Of a stretch of DNA of 9,573 nt, positions 1 through 6,791 are shown piece by piece. A model generated the notes under the pieces. That model had not been told where the DNA came from. It searched no databases and saw only the letters and a list, made by a program, of their open reading frames with translations. The DNA comes from Nitrospirales bacterium. GTDB taxonomy: Bacteria > Nitrospirota > Nitrospiria > Nitrospirales > UBA8639. The position numbers were made by a program, and so were the translations under genes. Every line of letters starts with the position of its first letter. Positions within the stretch are counted from its first letter, which is position 1. The stretch is from contig JAJDBO010000396.1 of NCBI GenBank assembly GCA_029261305.1, forward strand, positions 1-9,573, given 5' to 3'.

Positions 1-40
1 AATTTATGGCCTTCATAAAACTGTGAAATTATTGGCATGG

Positions 41-70
41 TTGCATATGAAACCAATGGCCGTGTATAAG
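41..70 (+). promoter_or_regulatory. Possible sigma-70-type promoter upstream of the radical SAM gene
   Basis: TTGCAT at 41-46 and TATAAG at 65-70 are separated by 18 bases. The -10 box matches the consensus at five of six positions and the -35 box at three. Transcription from here would leave a leader of about 125 bases before the GTG at 204. The surrounding DNA is very AT-rich, so chance matches are likely. TATATT at 161-166 is another -10-like hexamer but has no convincing -35 box. Confidence 0.25.
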
Positions 71-156
71 ATTTAGAGTGGGTTCGTGTTTATTTTTCCC
101 ATTGATTTAAAAAGGGAAATTTAAAATTTTGGTCCAAAACATTCCTTTACATCAGT

Positions 157-180
157 AAGATATATTTCGGAAGAAATCTT
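157..180 (+). other. Small leader hairpin upstream of the radical SAM gene
   Basis: ATTTC at 164-168 pairs with GAAAT at 173-177 across a GGAA loop, which fits the GNRA tetraloop pattern. AAG at 157-159 can pair with CTT at 178-180 if ATAT at 160-163 bulges out. The structure ends about 11 bases before the ribosome binding site. It is short and AT-rich, so a role in translation control or mRNA stability is only a possibility. The rest of positions 1-191 shows no supported gene. Confidence 0.2.
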
Positions 181-191
181 AGCTTTTATAT

Positions 192-197
192 AAGGTG
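192..197 (+). promoter_or_regulatory. Ribosome binding site fixing the radical SAM start at GTG 204
   Basis: AAGGTG at 192-197 lies six bases before GTG 204, a standard spacing. The longer reading frame would begin at GTG 195, which sits inside this Shine-Dalgarno sequence and has no site of its own. This favours the shorter protein, which begins with a beta strand typical of B12-binding domains. Confidence 0.6.
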
Positions 198-203
198 ACC
201 ACT

Positions 204-1979
204 GTGAAAGTATCTCTGCTTTTTCCTCCAAGTTGGCATCCTTCGCAACCTTACCTAAGTCTCCCGTGCTTAACGGCTTTTCTTGATCAGGCTGGGATTA
301 CAGAAAAAACCCAACGTGATTTAAATATGGAGATGCTCGATACTATTCTTACTCGAACCTACGGGTTGAATGTGTATGAGCGGTTAGTTGAAAAACTGAA
401 ACAACTTGAAAACTCTCGAGAGGGAGAATTTGGGCCTGGCAGTGATGAACATTATGGACGAGTTGTCGAGGCCTTAGATCGATTTCCCCATTTGATTGAT
501 GACATTGAACCAGCAAAGGCCTCGCTGAGGTGTGAAGAGTTTTATGATATTGATCGGTATCGTGAATGTCTGTTTTTAATCGATCGATGGTTGGAGGTGG
601 TTTCGTCAATTTATTTCCCCACCCGATTGACCGTTGTTGATAACCAGCTCAGCTACTCGATTTATTCTTCAAGAGATATTTTAAAAGCAGTAAAAGATGA
701 GGAACAAAATCCCTACATCGAACTTTATCGCCAATATTTCTTGCAATCCATTCTTGATGAACAACCTGACCTCATTGGCATTTCGATCACCGCAACTTCA
801 CAAATTATTCCAGGGCTAACTCTAAGTCGGCTCATTAAAGAAGCCAATCCCGATATTCATGTGACTATTGGGGGAAGCATCTTTACCCGACTGGTCGATA
901 ATTTACGAAGATGCGAACGCCTATTTCAGCTTACGGATGATTTTATTGTTTTTGAAGGTGAAACGGCCCTTCTTGAATTGGTCAATCAACTGGCTGGGCA
1001 TAAGAATTTTGCGAAAGTGCCAAATTTGATTTATCGACAAGATGGTAAAGTGATAGTGAATCAACCATTTTATTCAGAAAACTTATCGCAGCACCCTGCC
1101 CCGAATTACGATGGGTTTCCCTTGGATCGATACTTGGCGCCTAAAACTGTGTTGCCTGTACAGTTTTCCCGAGGTTGTTATTACAAGGATTGTGCCTTCT
1201 GTGCGTTAACTCTGGATCACCAAAATTTTCGTCAAAAAGATCCCGTTAAGGTTGTTGATGAATTGCAATATTTGTCAGAAAAGTACGATACGCCTTTCTT
1301 CTTTTTTACCGATGAATGCTTGGCCTTATCTCCTGCACGTCGCCTTTGCAAAGAAATCATCAATCGTAAATTCGATATCCAATGGACGGCAGAGTTTCGC
1401 TTTGAAAAGAATCTTTCCCGAGATTTGTTAACTCAATTACGTGATGCTGGTTGCCATAAAATTGTATTTGGGCTGGAAACATATAATAAACGCATGATGG
1501 ACTTTATGCAGAAAGGCATAACCCAGGAGAGCGTTCAACGGATTTGTTCTGATTGTGTTGACCTAGGTATCGCCGTGCATTGCTACGTGATCGTTGGCTT
1601 CCCAACGGAAACCGAGGAAGAAGCCTTGGAGACAATGAATTTTATTGTGGAGAATCCGAAACTGAATTCTTCTTATGGGTTTTCTTGTCAGCCTTGCCTG
1701 TTTGATCTCGAAAAAGAAGCCCCGATTATGAGTGATCCAGGAGGATATGGGGTACAACGAATTATGCGTCCAGCCGCAGAAGATTTAAGCCTAGGATTCT
1801 TCTACGAGGTGAAAGAAGGAATGACACCAGAGGAAGCGGAGAAACTGTACCAATATATCTACGAAAAAATTAGTGAAGTGGTTGTTGAGTTGCCGTTTAA
1901 CTATTCAATGGCAGATGGACTTCTCTATATTGCACGACACAAAAAACAGCATGCCGCTGAGTTTACTACCGTGTCATGA
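204..1979 (+). CDS. B12-binding-type radical SAM protein
   Basis: Predicted cytoplasmic [4Fe-4S]/SAM enzyme of 591 residues; its substrate is unknown. The N-terminus has the strand-loop start of a cobalamin-binding Rossmann fold. A mostly helical stretch of about 140 residues follows, then the rest of the fold, with a GGS motif near 223-225. I see no DxHxxG motif, so cobalamin would bind base-off without a His ligand, or not at all. The radical SAM core starts near residue 318. Its cluster cysteines are C325, C330 and C333, spaced C-x4-C-x2-C rather than the usual C-x3-C-x2-C. A GLET segment at 423-426 and a VGFPTET segment at 464-470 fit the SAM-binding barrel. The gene stands 68 bases before the next one and appears AT-richer than the downstream genes, so it may be a separate unit. 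The family call is firm; the reaction cannot be assigned. Confidence 0.88.
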   Translation: MKVSLLFPPSWHPSQPYLSLPCLTAFLDQAGITEKTQRDLNMEMLDTILTRTYGLNVYERLVEKLKQLENSREGEFGPGSDEHYGRVVEALDRFPHLIDDIEPAKASLRCEEFYDIDRYRECLFLIDRWLEVVSSIYFPTRLTVVDNQLSYSIYSSRDILKAVKDEEQNPYIELYRQYFLQSILDEQPDLIGISITATSQIIPGLTLSRLIKEANPDIHVTIGGSIFTRLVDNLRRCERLFQLTDDFIVFEGETALLELVNQLAGHKNFAKVPNLIYRQDGKVIVNQPFYSENLSQHPAPNYDGFPLDRYLAPKTVLPVQFSRGCYYKDCAFCALTLDHQNFRQKDPVKVVDELQYLSEKYDTPFFFFTDECLALSPARRLCKEIINRKFDIQWTAEFRFEKNLSRDLLTQLRDAGCHKIVFGLETYNKRMMDFMQKGITQESVQRICSDCVDLGIAVHCYVIVGFPTETEEEALETMNFIVENPKLNSSYGFSCQPCLFDLEKEAPIMSDPGGYGVQRIMRPAAEDLSLGFFYEVKEGMTPEEAEKLYQYIYEKISEVVVELPFNYSMADGLLYIARHKKQHAAEFTTVS

Positions 1980-2017
1980 CCCAACACGTGGATAGAATTA
2001 TGGAATCCGTGGTAAGT

Positions 2018-2027
2018 GTGTTAACAC
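2018..2027 (+). promoter_or_regulatory. 10-base perfect palindrome upstream of the membrane protein gene
   Basis: GTGTTAACAC is a perfect palindrome that ends 20 bases before the ATG at 2048 and just before the AGAAGGTG ribosome binding site. It could be a half-site or small operator for the downstream genes, but a palindrome of this length can arise by chance. No second copy was noticed in the other intergenic gaps. Confidence 0.2.
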
Positions 2028-2047
2028 GAAAGAAGGTGTGAGTCGTT

Positions 2048-3172
2048 ATGGATGTCATGGGCGTGGCGACATCAGAAAAAGATTTAGGCCGGGCTGGAAA
2101 TCCAAGCCTTTTGTTTGAGTATGCGCTGAAGTTTCTCCTTGTCTCCGCATTTTTGGAACTCGTTCTCTATCGATTGGCCTCGCGTATGGGTATGCATATG
2201 GCCAAGCTCGCAGAAAAGTCTGAAGCGATTCGTTTGACCTTTAAGACTCTCTCTTCTCTGGGTTTTGTGCTACTCAACGTTACCTCCATATTGCTTTTTT
2301 TAGTCTTATTTATTTTGCTCTTACAAAAACTCAAACCATCCGTTTGGTCAGGGAGTTTTGATCGCGTGTTAGTACCAGCAGTGTCGCTTCTCATAGTTCT
2401 AACGGTAGTGTATTTAATATTCCCTCCGGCTATGCTGGGGGCGGTGCTCTATAATATCGTATCTTTCGGGATTCTGTTGATCCTTATGGCCGAATTTGTT
2501 GGAACGCATCGCTTGTGGAGCCAGCGGATCACGGTGGGATGTTTTTTTCTGGGAATTTTTGGATGGATTTATTATCAAACGATCACCACCTCGTACGGAC
2601 TTCTTGGTATCGTTAGCGCGCCTCCCCTTGTCCATGAAATTAGCCGAGGTGGAGAGGCCTTTATGGTGTTGGCCAGTATCCTGGTGTTTTGGTCTTATGG
2701 GAGTACTTCGCTTTTTACGAAGAACAAAACACAACGGAAATGGGCCCTCACTCTGCTGGTGAGTGGGAGCGTGACATTTCTGACACTCTTATATATTGAT
2801 TTTTTCTTGTCGTTGTATAGCCCAACCCTTGCCGAAGATGCTCGAAAGGCAGGCCAGGGACTTGGGTGGGTATTTCAAATGGGAATGGGCTACACCTTTT
2901 ATTTGCCCTTTGCCTTGTATATGGCAGGGTTTACCTGTTGGGCATATACGGTCATTAAATTAGTCATGATTGGGAGATTAGCAGGGTACGGACTCGGGTT
3001 GATGTTCATGGCAGGGTATGCTCTTCAATTATCCCACTTGACCTTAATGGTGGTGGTTGGGTTGATACTGATGACGTTAGACAAGCGTGGAACCTTAGGG
3101 AAGTTGAGAAATAAAAAAGGAGAACCAGTAGTGTATTCGCCAGTCACCCCGGTGCTTTGCCACATACGTTGA
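2048..3172 (+). CDS. Polytopic integral membrane protein of unknown family
   Basis: The 374-residue protein is dominated by hydrophobic segments. Approximate membrane spans are 20-42, 69-93, 105-125, 128-150, 159-180, 203-220, 230-256, 278-304 and one or two between 308 and 343. That makes nine or ten helices, with a short basic C-terminal tail. I do not recognise the family. Histidines H154, H196 and H330 lie in or next to membrane spans. They could bind heme b or a quinone, but no known di-heme motif is visible. The ATG at 2048 has AGAAGGTG nine bases upstream, and an in-frame ATG at 2057 is a weaker alternative. The stop lies only 17 bases before the TPR gene, so the two are probably co-transcribed. 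A membrane anchor or quinone-linked role for the downstream redox proteins is inference from position. Confidence 0.85.
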   Translation: MDVMGVATSEKDLGRAGNPSLLFEYALKFLLVSAFLELVLYRLASRMGMHMAKLAEKSEAIRLTFKTLSSLGFVLLNVTSILLFLVLFILLLQKLKPSVWSGSFDRVLVPAVSLLIVLTVVYLIFPPAMLGAVLYNIVSFGILLILMAEFVGTHRLWSQRITVGCFFLGIFGWIYYQTITTSYGLLGIVSAPPLVHEISRGGEAFMVLASILVFWSYGSTSLFTKNKTQRKWALTLLVSGSVTFLTLLYIDFFLSLYSPTLAEDARKAGQGLGWVFQMGMGYTFYLPFALYMAGFTCWAYTVIKLVMIGRLAGYGLGLMFMAGYALQLSHLTLMVVVGLILMTLDKRGTLGKLRNKKGEPVVYSPVTPVLCHIR

Positions 3173-3173
3173 G

Positions 3174-3186
3174 AGGAAAGGAAGGG
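3174..3186 (+). promoter_or_regulatory. Ribosome binding tract fixing the TPR gene start at ATG 3190
   Basis: A purine-rich stretch with two overlapping Shine-Dalgarno-like cores, AGGAAAGG and GGAAGGG, fills the gap between the previous stop codon and ATG 3190. A longer frame could begin at TTG 3157, inside the previous gene, but it has no comparable site. ATG 3190 is therefore preferred. Confidence 0.65.
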
Positions 3187-3189
3187 ATC

Positions 3190-4005
3190 ATGGAACAAGA
3201 ACAAGTGACTACAGAAGCAGCAGGTAATGTGCCGGACAATCCGCCTCAACAAGAGGAACAACTGACCCCGGATCAGGAAATTATGGAGCTGGAAAAGCTT
3301 CTAAGTGAAGAACCTGACGATTTTCAAGCTCGTTGTCGTCTTGGCGAATTGTATTTTGGTAAAGGGCGGATGGATGAAGCCCTCACCGAAGTCAAAAAAG
3401 CCATTGAAATGGCTGAGAGTTTGAGAGTCGAAATGGATCGATCATTGGCCATGTATTATTCAAACTTGGGTACGATTTACGGCACCAAGGGCATGATGGA
3501 TGATGCCTGCCCGCAGTTTGAACGGGCCTTAGAGTTGAATAATTATGATATTTTGTCATTGTTCAATCTAGGAAGACTGCAAAGTGAAAAAAAAGATTAT
3601 ATGAAGGCCAGAGAATATTTTGAGCGGTTAATTGAGCTGACACCAGAGGACCCGATTGCTTGGTATAATTTGGCAGGGGTGTATGAACAGTTAGATAATC
3701 CTCAAGTGTCTGATTTCAATACCCTGGATATGGCGGTTCAAGCTTACATGAAAGTGTTAGAATTTGATCCGGCACATTTAGAGTCCAGTTTTAAGTTGAT
3801 GGATATTTCCTTTACGTTGAAAAAAACGGATATGGCAGTGAAAGTCATGGAGGATGCTGTGGAGCATAACCCTGACGAACCGTTAGCGTATTACAACCTC
3901 ATTAATGCGTACGAGAAATGCAAAATGTTTGAACAGGCCGAAGAGGCTCGGCAGCGGTTGAAGCAGCGGTTTGCAAAACGGACCAAGGAAGGAAGTCCGA
4001 GTTAA
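3190..4005 (+). CDS. Soluble TPR-repeat protein
   Basis: The 271-residue protein opens with a disordered, Gln- and Glu-rich stretch (about 1-27). It continues with about six tetratricopeptide-like helical pairs near 44-77, 88-119, 120-153, 154-196, 198-229 and 231-264. The fourth unit carries an insertion of roughly ten residues (about 168-178). Typical TPR spacing is clear in the YNLAGVYEQ and YYNLINAYEK segments. There is no signal peptide or membrane span, so it should act in the cytoplasm as a protein-binding scaffold. It sits between a membrane protein gene and tatA, 30 bases before the latter. This fits a role in assembling or delivering envelope proteins, but the partner cannot be read from the sequence. 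The basic C-terminal end is short and shows no extra domain. Confidence 0.88.
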   Translation: MEQEQVTTEAAGNVPDNPPQQEEQLTPDQEIMELEKLLSEEPDDFQARCRLGELYFGKGRMDEALTEVKKAIEMAESLRVEMDRSLAMYYSNLGTIYGTKGMMDDACPQFERALELNNYDILSLFNLGRLQSEKKDYMKAREYFERLIELTPEDPIAWYNLAGVYEQLDNPQVSDFNTLDMAVQAYMKVLEFDPAHLESSFKLMDISFTLKKTDMAVKVMEDAVEHNPDEPLAYYNLINAYEKCKMFEQAEEARQRLKQRFAKRTKEGSPS

Positions 4006-4035
4006 TTTTACCAGCCTCAAAAGGAGACAAGTACC

Positions 4036-4368
4036 ATGTTTGGGAGCTTAGGATTTACAGAACTGGTGTTAATTCTGATTATTGTTCTGATCATATTCGG
4101 CGCAGGAAAATTACCTCAGTTGGGGGAGGGCGTGGGAAAAGCGATCAAAGGCTTTAAGAAGTCCGTTCAGGAAGCGGATGCAATTGAAGCTGAAGCCCAG
4201 GCGCGGGAGGAACAAAATCAGGCTCAACCGATGGCTGCACAGCAATCTGCACCCGATCCAAGTCAAGTGTCGTTGCAAGTCGCTCCTGCATCACAGGCGG
4301 CACCTGCAGCAGCGGTTCCTCCAGCCCAAGTGGCGCAGCCGGCACCAGCCCAAACGTCACAGGTGTAA
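4036..4368 (+). CDS. tatA: Sec-independent translocase subunit TatA (TatA/E family)
   Basis: Pore-forming or oligomerising component of the twin-arginine translocase, which exports folded proteins across the inner membrane. The 110-residue protein has the family layout: a short periplasmic N-terminus, one membrane helix (about 6-22), the FGAGKLP hinge and an amphipathic helix with [15 protein letters not shown] low-complexity tail rich in Ala, Pro and Gln (about 55-110) follows. The FGxGKLP hinge and sequence favour TatA/E over TatB. The tail is longer than the short charged tail of many TatA proteins. AAGGAG lies nine bases before the ATG. No tatC is present in the window, and none of the proteins encoded here has an obvious RR signal. 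Its cargo is therefore probably encoded elsewhere, perhaps a molybdoenzyme partner of the downstream EB_dh protein. Confidence 0.93.
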   Translation: MFGSLGFTELVLILIIVLIIFGAGKLPQLGEGVGKAIKGFKKSVQEADAIEAEAQAREEQNQAQPMAAQQSAPDPSQVSLQVAPASQAAPAAAVPPAQVAQPAPAQTSQV

Positions 4369-4380
4369 CCAAGTCATATC

Positions 4381-4443
4381 AGCCAGTGGTATGATGATAT
4401 TGCCATATCACGGTGTGTGGGCTGTTGCCAAAATTCACTGGCT
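4381..4443 (+). repeat. Nested inverted repeat in the tatA to NHL gap
   Basis: AGCCAGTG at 4381-4388 is an exact reverse complement of CACTGGCT at 4436-4443. Inside lies a second stem, TGATAT at 4395-4400 with ATATCA at 4405-4410 around a TGCC loop. A competing pairing joins 4386-4393 with 4404-4411, with one wobble pair. CATATCA also occurs twice as a direct repeat, at 4375-4381 and 4404-4410. A T-tract at 4462-4466 comes 18 bases after the outer stem, too far for a classic intrinsic terminator. The structure may act as an attenuator, an RNA-processing site or a weak terminator separating tatA from the next gene. Confidence 0.4.
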
Positions 4444-4541
4444 TGCTTAAGGGTGATCCTCTTTTTGGTCAAGAAGGAAAGAGTCTCGTGAGCCAAGTCT
4501 TTATACGTTTTTGCAACAGTCAGTTTATGTAGGAGTGTCCT

Positions 4542-5810
4542 ATGGAAACCAGCGTAGAGTCAGTTGAATCAGTTGAATCAATAATAGGCAAAATTGAAAC
4601 GTTTGCCGGCAATGGAAAATCGCGTAGTACGGGTGATGGTAAGCGAGCCGTCAAAGCAGGGATTCCACTTCCAAACCATATCTGTATCGATAATGACGGG
4701 CGTTGGTTATACATTGCCGAAAATGGATCGGATCGTATTCGCCGAGTGGATTTAGAAACAGGGCGGATTTACAACTATGCAGGAAATGGTGAGACTTGTT
4801 ACAGCGGTGACTTTGGCCCATGTGGAGAAGCGGGTTTGTATCTTCCACTGAATGTCGCGATTGACTCACACAATGACCTGTTTATTTGTGATTCAGGCAG
4901 TAACCGAATTCGGAAGATCGATCATAAAACCGACATCATCACGACCGTCGTTGGCGCAGGTCCCTCAGGGTTTAACGGGGACGGCCCAGCCTTGGAAGTG
5001 AATCTTACCTATCCCGGTTCCATCGCCTTTGATCGAGATGACAATCTCTACATTGCCGATACGCAAGCTCATCGAATTCGTAAATACGATCCACGAACAG
5101 AAATGGTCACCACTGTGGCGGGAACCTGGACTGGGATGGATGAAGATTGGATTAGCCCGCTGACGGCTCAGAATCTGGTGGTGTTGTCCGGTGATGCGAT
5201 CGGAATTGATTTTAGCGATGATCAAGGTTGGCTTAGGCCTCAATGTTCGGACAATTTGGACTTGAGTCCTTATCTCGATGATGGAAAACCAGCCGTAGAG
5301 GCTAAGCTCTGGGACATTGTGGCCATAGATGTTGATGATCACGGTGATTTGTATCTGACCGATAAAGCCAGCAATCGTATTCGAAAAGTGAATATGAAGA
5401 CCGGAATCATCTCAACAGTCGCTGGTGTCTGTCGGTTTGGGTTTGACGGGGATGATAAGCCTGCGGTCATGTCGATGCTCAATGTTCCGGAAGCGACGAT
5501 TGTTGATCATGACGGAAATGTCTATATCGCGGATTCCATGAATCACCGAATTCGCAAAGTCGATCCCTCGACCGGTATGATTATTACAATCGTCGGAAAT
5601 GGGGACAGTGGGTATGATGACAAAAATATGGGTGGATGCGGAGCGGCTCGATTTGTTGCCAAAGAAGATGGGCCGTTGAAGCATGGGGACGGGAGCCTAG
5701 CTATTGATGCTGTGCTCAATGCACCTTCTGGGTTAGCCCTCGACAAACAAGGCTACCTTTACATGTGTGAGCGAAATGAAAATAAGATCCGTCGAGTTAA
5801 ACTCTGGTAA
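4542..5810 (+). CDS. NHL-repeat beta-propeller protein
   Basis: The 422-residue protein consists mainly of NHL repeats. Six copies of an R/K-I-R-K/R-type strand, each ending a blade, lie near residues 65-70, 121-127, 177-183, 278-284, 335-341 and 414-420. Most are preceded by a GxLYIADxxxHRIRK-like pattern. The N-terminal strand (about 16-25, GKIETFAGNG) can complete the last blade, giving a closed six-bladed propeller. Longer loops occur at about 197-255 and 355-390. Such folds usually bind proteins or ligands; no catalytic motif is evident. AGGAG lies six bases before the ATG, and an in-frame TAG at 4530 rules out an upstream extension. A signal peptide is therefore truly absent and the protein is predicted cytoplasmic. 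It stands alone between two larger gaps but shares orientation with its neighbours. Its role in the locus is unknown. Confidence 0.9.
   Translation: METSVESVESVESIIGKIETFAGNGKSRSTGDGKRAVKAGIPLPNHICIDNDGRWLYIAENGSDRIRRVDLETGRIYNYAGNGETCYSGDFGPCGEAGLYLPLNVAIDSHNDLFICDSGSNRIRKIDHKTDIITTVVGAGPSGFNGDGPALEVNLTYPGSIAFDRDDNLYIADTQAHRIRKYDPRTEMVTTVAGTWTGMDEDWISPLTAQNLVVLSGDAIGIDFSDDQGWLRPQCSDNLDLSPYLDDGKPAVEAKLWDIVAIDVDDHGDLYLTDKASNRIRKVNMKTGIISTVAGVCRFGFDGDDKPAVMSMLNVPEATIVDHDGNVYIADSMNHRIRKVDPSTGMIITIVGNGDSGYDDKNMGGCGAARFVAKEDGPLKHGDGSLAIDAVLNAPSGLALDKQGYLYMCERNENKIRRVKLW
4554..4580 (+). repeat. Three tandem 9-base units encoding VES-VES-VES
   Basis: GTTGAATCA occurs twice in tandem (4563-4571 and 4572-4580), preceded by the variant GTAGAGTCA (4554-4562). 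All three are in frame and encode Val-Glu-Ser. Gain or loss of a unit would change only the length of the disordered N-terminus of the NHL protein without shifting the frame. Confidence 0.75.
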
Positions 5811-5863
5811 GATATTCTCATTAGCTTCGTAACATCCCTACTTCATCAGCAACACTATTTCAT

Positions 5864-5880
5864 AGGGTGTCTGCCACCCT
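5864..5880 (+). other. Short GC-rich hairpin upstream of the EB_dh gene
   Basis: AGGGTG at 5864-5869 pairs exactly with CACCCT at 5875-5880 around a five-base loop. It stands seven bases before the ribosome binding site and 19 bases before the GTG start. There is no T-tract, so it is not a typical intrinsic terminator. It could affect translation or mRNA stability of the following redox genes. Confidence 0.3.
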
Positions 5881-5886
5881 GGCCTT

Positions 5887-5892
5887 GAGAGG
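5887..5892 (+). promoter_or_regulatory. Ribosome binding site supporting the GTG start at 5899
   Basis: GAGAGG lies six bases before GTG 5899. An ATG at 5894 is only one base from this site and reaches a stop after two codons (ATG GCG TGA), so it is not a start for a real gene. No other start with a ribosome binding site precedes the hydrophobic N-terminal segment. Confidence 0.55.
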
Positions 5893-5898
5893 TATGGC

Positions 5899-6753
5899 GT
5901 GAGGTTGAGAGAAAACAAGTCACGTTCTTTAATCGCCCTGGGTGTGGGCATTATCTTCACGGCTATTGTCTTAGGCTGGTTTGAAATTCCCATCGTCAGT
6001 AGCCAAGGTATTGTAATTCGATCCCATTTCCAAGAAGGAGAGATTCCTTCATACCCTTCCGACAAGGCGTGGGAAACCCTCGCTCCAATTCCCATTCCTC
6101 TCAGTGGACAGATTATCACGAGGCCAGTATGGCCAGAACCCAGTGCCAAAGTGATTTCTGTACGATCCGTTCATAATGGAACTGACATCTCGTTTTTGAT
6201 TGAATGGCAAGATGCGACCAAAAATGAGCGATTAACCCCTGGGGTCTTTCGCGATGGCGCGGCTGTGGGACTTCCCCTTGGAGATGCACCGGCGTTTTTC
6301 TGTATGGGGCAGCTTGATCACTATGTGAATATTTGGCATTGGAAAGCCGATTGGCAAAGTGACGTAGATCGCCGATCTGCGCGAGCCAAGGAAAAGAAAC
6401 GAAAAAAGGGTGGCATTCGACGATTCGAAGTCATTCCGCGACGACCCTCGTCTATTGAAGACTTGATCGGTGGCGGGTTTAGTACCCTGACAAGTAAAGC
6501 ACGTCAAGGGAAAGTCAAAGGACAAGCGGAATGGAAAAATGGGTTTTGGCGAGTGGTCATGAAGCGCCCCTTAACCAAAGTCGGTAGTGAGGCTGAAAAC
6601 GAAGCCACTCTTATCCCTGGTCGAATGCAGGCGGTGTCCTTTGCCGTGTGGAATGGTGAGAATAACGAACGGAATGGTCAAAAGGCCGTAGCCTCATGGC
6701 TTCAGCTCGTGGTTGATCCTGTGGGTGGACCGATGACGTCACAAAAATTTTGA
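5899..6753 (+). CDS. Membrane-anchored EB_dh/NxrC-like heme-b protein
   Basis: Resembles the heme-b-binding gamma subunits of type II DMSO-reductase-family enzymes (ethylbenzene, dimethylsulfide, chlorate, selenate and nitrite oxidoreductases), which pass electrons between the iron-sulfur subunit and cytochromes c. The 284-residue protein has one N-terminal hydrophobic segment (about 10-27) after a basic start, so the rest faces the periplasm as a secreted or anchored domain. The heme region contains M136 (FFCMGQ) and K149 (IWHWKADWQ), matching the Met/Lys axial pair known in this family. A later VWNGENNERNGQK segment (about 250-262) is also typical. Between them lies a strongly basic stretch (about 158-182). 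No catalytic alpha or beta subunit is encoded nearby. The stop is followed directly by a second in-frame stop. It could be a true oxidoreductase subunit or a stand-alone electron carrier. Confidence 0.82.
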   Translation: MRLRENKSRSLIALGVGIIFTAIVLGWFEIPIVSSQGIVIRSHFQEGEIPSYPSDKAWETLAPIPIPLSGQIITRPVWPEPSAKVISVRSVHNGTDISFLIEWQDATKNERLTPGVFRDGAAVGLPLGDAPAFFCMGQLDHYVNIWHWKADWQSDVDRRSARAKEKKRKKGGIRRFEVIPRRPSSIEDLIGGGFSTLTSKARQGKVKGQAEWKNGFWRVVMKRPLTKVGSEAENEATLIPGRMQAVSFAVWNGENNERNGQKAVASWLQLVVDPVGGPMTSQKF

Positions 6754-6791
6754 TAGAATGAATCAAGGCCATTACTCGTTACTAACTTTTT

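Noticed and set aside
2..76. Tail of an upstream gene on the + strand (open frame to TAG at 74)
   Set aside because: About 24 open codons in AT-rich DNA carry no recognisable motif and are compatible with chance.
2000..2041. 13-codon reading frame between the radical SAM and membrane protein genes, a possible leader peptide
   Set aside because: It has no convincing ribosome binding site and no run of regulatory codons, and it overlaps the ribosome binding site of the next gene.
4178..4450. 90-residue frame overlapping tatA in another frame
   Set aside because: It is very rich in basic residues and Gln/His, as expected when an Ala/Pro/Gln repeat region is read out of frame. The tatA frame has the clear family motif and ribosome binding site.
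4386..4466. Intrinsic terminator after tatA
   Set aside because: Stems are present, but the T-tract at 4462-4466 is separated from them by 18 or more bases and the stem next to it is only three base pairs.
4965..5342. 125-residue antisense frame within the NHL gene
   Set aside because: It shows no recognisable domain and arises opposite a repetitive, well-supported coding sequence.
5899..5990. Twin-arginine signal on the EB_dh protein
   Set aside because: The N-terminus is basic and hydrophobic but has no consecutive Arg-Arg in a Tat motif context. It looks like a Sec signal or anchor.
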